NCBI GenBank assembly: GCA_015655225.1
Contig: JAATFK010000182.1
Span: 1-5,873 of the forward strand
Length of the DNA stretch: 5,873 nt
Source: Solirubrobacterales bacterium
Lineage (GTDB): Bacteria; Actinomycetota; Thermoleophilia; Solirubrobacterales; Solirubrobacteraceae
Direction: 5' to 3'
Shown here: piece after piece, positions 5,016 to 5,873 of the stretch
How positions within the stretch are numbered: the first letter of the stretch is position 1
How the letters are laid out: every line of letters starts with the position of its first letter
Translations under genes and position numbers: made by a program
Notes under the pieces: generated by a model
Seen by the model: the letters and a program-made list of their open reading frames with translations, nothing else
What the model was told of the DNA's origin: nothing
The model's database searches: none

Positions 5016-5761
5016 GCCGAGTCGGTGGACGCGGCGGGGCCGGTGGGCGCCGGCCAGCCGTCCGCGAGGAGCGCCTGGGGGGTGTCGGCGACCATCCGCT
5101 CGGCGACGGCGGGATCGACGCCGGCGGCGATGATCGCGGCGACCGCGCGGGTCAGGACCGGACCGCGGGTGGGACGGTGGGCGTCGGAGGCGATCACGGC
5201 GACGTGGCCGGCGAGGGCCAGCTCGAAGGCCCACTCCTGGGCGCGCTGGCCGTGACGGCCGAGGAGAGAGGAGCCGTTGACCTGAAGCAGGACGCCGGTC
5301 GCGCGCAGCTCGTCGAGGCGGCCGCCGGGAGCCATCAGCTCGGCGCAGCGCTCGGGATGGCCGATCAGGACGCCGTAGCCGCGGGCAGTCAGGTCGGCGA
5401 CGGCGTCGAGGAGGCCGTCGGCGTCGAGCTGGAGGGGCGCTTCGAGGAGGAGCCAGCGGCGGTCGGCGGGGCCGTGGGAGGCGATCGCCAGCTCGGCCTC
5501 GGACATCGTCGCGAGGTCGTCCTGGGCGACCTCGACGCCCGCGATCAACTTGAGCGGTATCCCGGCGGCGTCGAGCTGGACCTGGAGGGCGGCGACGCGA
5601 TCGGGGACCGTGAGGACGTCGACGTCGCGGACGTGAGGAGTGCAGACGACGGTGTCGGTGCCGTCGGCGACCGCCAGCCGGGCGAGCTCGAGGCTCTCCG
5701 CCGGAGAGGTCGGTCCGTCGTCGACACCGGGCAGGAGATGGAAGTGAAGCTCGGCGCGCAT
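5012..5761 (-). CDS. PHP-fold metal-dependent phosphatase, CpsB/YwqE-like
   Basis: A 249-aa protein of the PHP superfamily, best matching the CpsB/YwqE (CapC) type, whose members are about 250 aa and remove phosphate from tyrosine on bacterial tyrosine kinases controlling capsule or exopolysaccharide synthesis. The start ATG at 5761 puts the metal motif at the N-terminus, as usual: ELHFHLLPGVDDGP (4-17; His6, His8, Asp14/15). Further likely metal ligands are His43 (CTPHV), Glu77 (AGVEV), Glu107 (LLLEAP), His135 (IGHPER, with Glu137) and Asp193/His195 (IASDAHRPTRGP). The fold appears intact with no key residue missing. There is no Shine-Dalgarno sequence; the sequence just upstream reads TCCTCCTCCC on the coding strand. 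A longer version starting at TTG 5866 adds 35 residues with no motif and is less likely. No capsule genes or tyrosine kinase lie in the window, so the substrate is uncertain; other PHP phosphoesterases, such as histidinol phosphatase, remain possible. It overlaps the kinase stop by four bases. Confidence 0.83.
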   Translation of the reverse strand: MRAELHFHLLPGVDDGPTSPAESLELARLAVADGTDTVVCTPHVRDVDVLTVPDRVAALQVQLDAAGIPLKLIAGVEVAQDDLATMSEAELAIASHGPADRRWLLLEAPLQLDADGLLDAVADLTARGYGVLIGHPERCAELMAPGGRLDELRATGVLLQVNGSSLLGRHGQRAQEWAFELALAGHVAVIASDAHRPTRGPVLTRAVAAIIAAGVDPAVAERMVADTPQALLADGWPAPTGPAASTDSA

Positions 5762-5771
5762 GGGAGGAGGA

Positions 5772-5777
5772 ACGGTA
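5772..5777 (-). promoter_or_regulatory. Possible -10 element TACCGT for the PHP phosphatase
   Basis: On the minus strand TACCGT fits TANNNT and lies ten bases before the ATG at 5761, which would give a leader of only a few bases. That agrees with the absence of a ribosome site but is a weak pattern on its own. The rest of 5762-5856 holds no other feature I can support apart from the plus-strand ribosome site at 5844-5850. Confidence 0.3.
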
Positions 5778-5856
5778 CCCGGCGCGCCAGCGGGGGCCGA
5801 GCGAGGCGATCCGGGGTAGGACCTCAGGACACGTTCAGCAACCGAGGGAGCCAGGG

Positions 5857-5873
5857 ATGCCGGCAAAGGGCAA
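5857..5873 (+). CDS. Possible 5' end of a plus-strand gene leaving the window
   Basis: An ATG at 5857 is followed by five codons and two bases (MPAKG plus K or N) up to the edge. GAGGGAG at 5844-5850, including GGAG, stands six bases upstream, a good ribosome site. A gene here would be divergent from the PHP phosphatase, with promoters for both in the roughly 95 bp between. Too little is visible to identify a product, and the call rests only on the ribosome site, spacing and layout. Confidence 0.4.

Noticed and set aside
4014..5234. 406-codon minus-strand open frame opposite the kinase gene
   Set aside because: It is Arg/Pro/His-rich with no recognisable motif, and it overlaps both the clear FGGY kinase and the phosphatase in another frame. 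It is a shadow of high GC.
5762..5866. TTG at 5866 as the start of the PHP phosphatase
   Set aside because: The added 35 residues are Pro/Ala/Ser-rich with no motif. PHP enzymes of this type begin just before the HxH motif, which fits ATG at 5761.

Overview
The window is about 70% G+C or higher by eye, with near-saturated G/C third codon positions. Actinobacterial-style CopD and YcnI proteins and two TAGGCT-type -10 elements directly in front of start codons point to a high-GC actinobacterium. A Thermoleophilia/Solirubrobacterales-like organism is my best guess from protein style; this is inference, not a database result.

Left half (1-3514): a copper-handling locus. It opens inside a CopD-type membrane protein with a C-terminal beta-sandwich domain; its 5' part lies outside the window. 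That gene overlaps by ATGA with a 481-aa polytopic membrane protein whose predicted mature N-terminus is a histidine. A small minus-strand gene (68 aa, one membrane segment, CFGH motif) converges on this pair, with a GC hairpin between the stop codons. The small gene is divergent from ycnI (DUF1775, secreted and membrane-anchored Cu(II)-binding protein), which is followed 10 bp later by an 81-aa membrane-anchored protein of unknown function. The likely theme is periplasmic or extracytoplasmic copper capture (CopC/YcnI) and membrane passage or delivery (CopD), with three poorly understood membrane partners.

Right half (3515-5873): metabolic and regulatory genes with no obvious link to copper. 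A leaderless FGGY kinase, best read as xylulokinase, is transcribed rightwards. It meets a leftward PHP-fold CpsB/YwqE-type phosphatase tail to tail, the two stop codons sharing one CTAG. Upstream of the phosphatase, on the plus strand, a ribosome site and ATG suggest another gene that runs off the right edge.

No RNA genes, insertion sequences, CRISPR arrays or attachment sites were seen. The points most worth following are the uncharacterised membrane proteins of the copper locus, the leaderless TAGGCT promoters, and the concentration of AGA arginine codons in ycnI.
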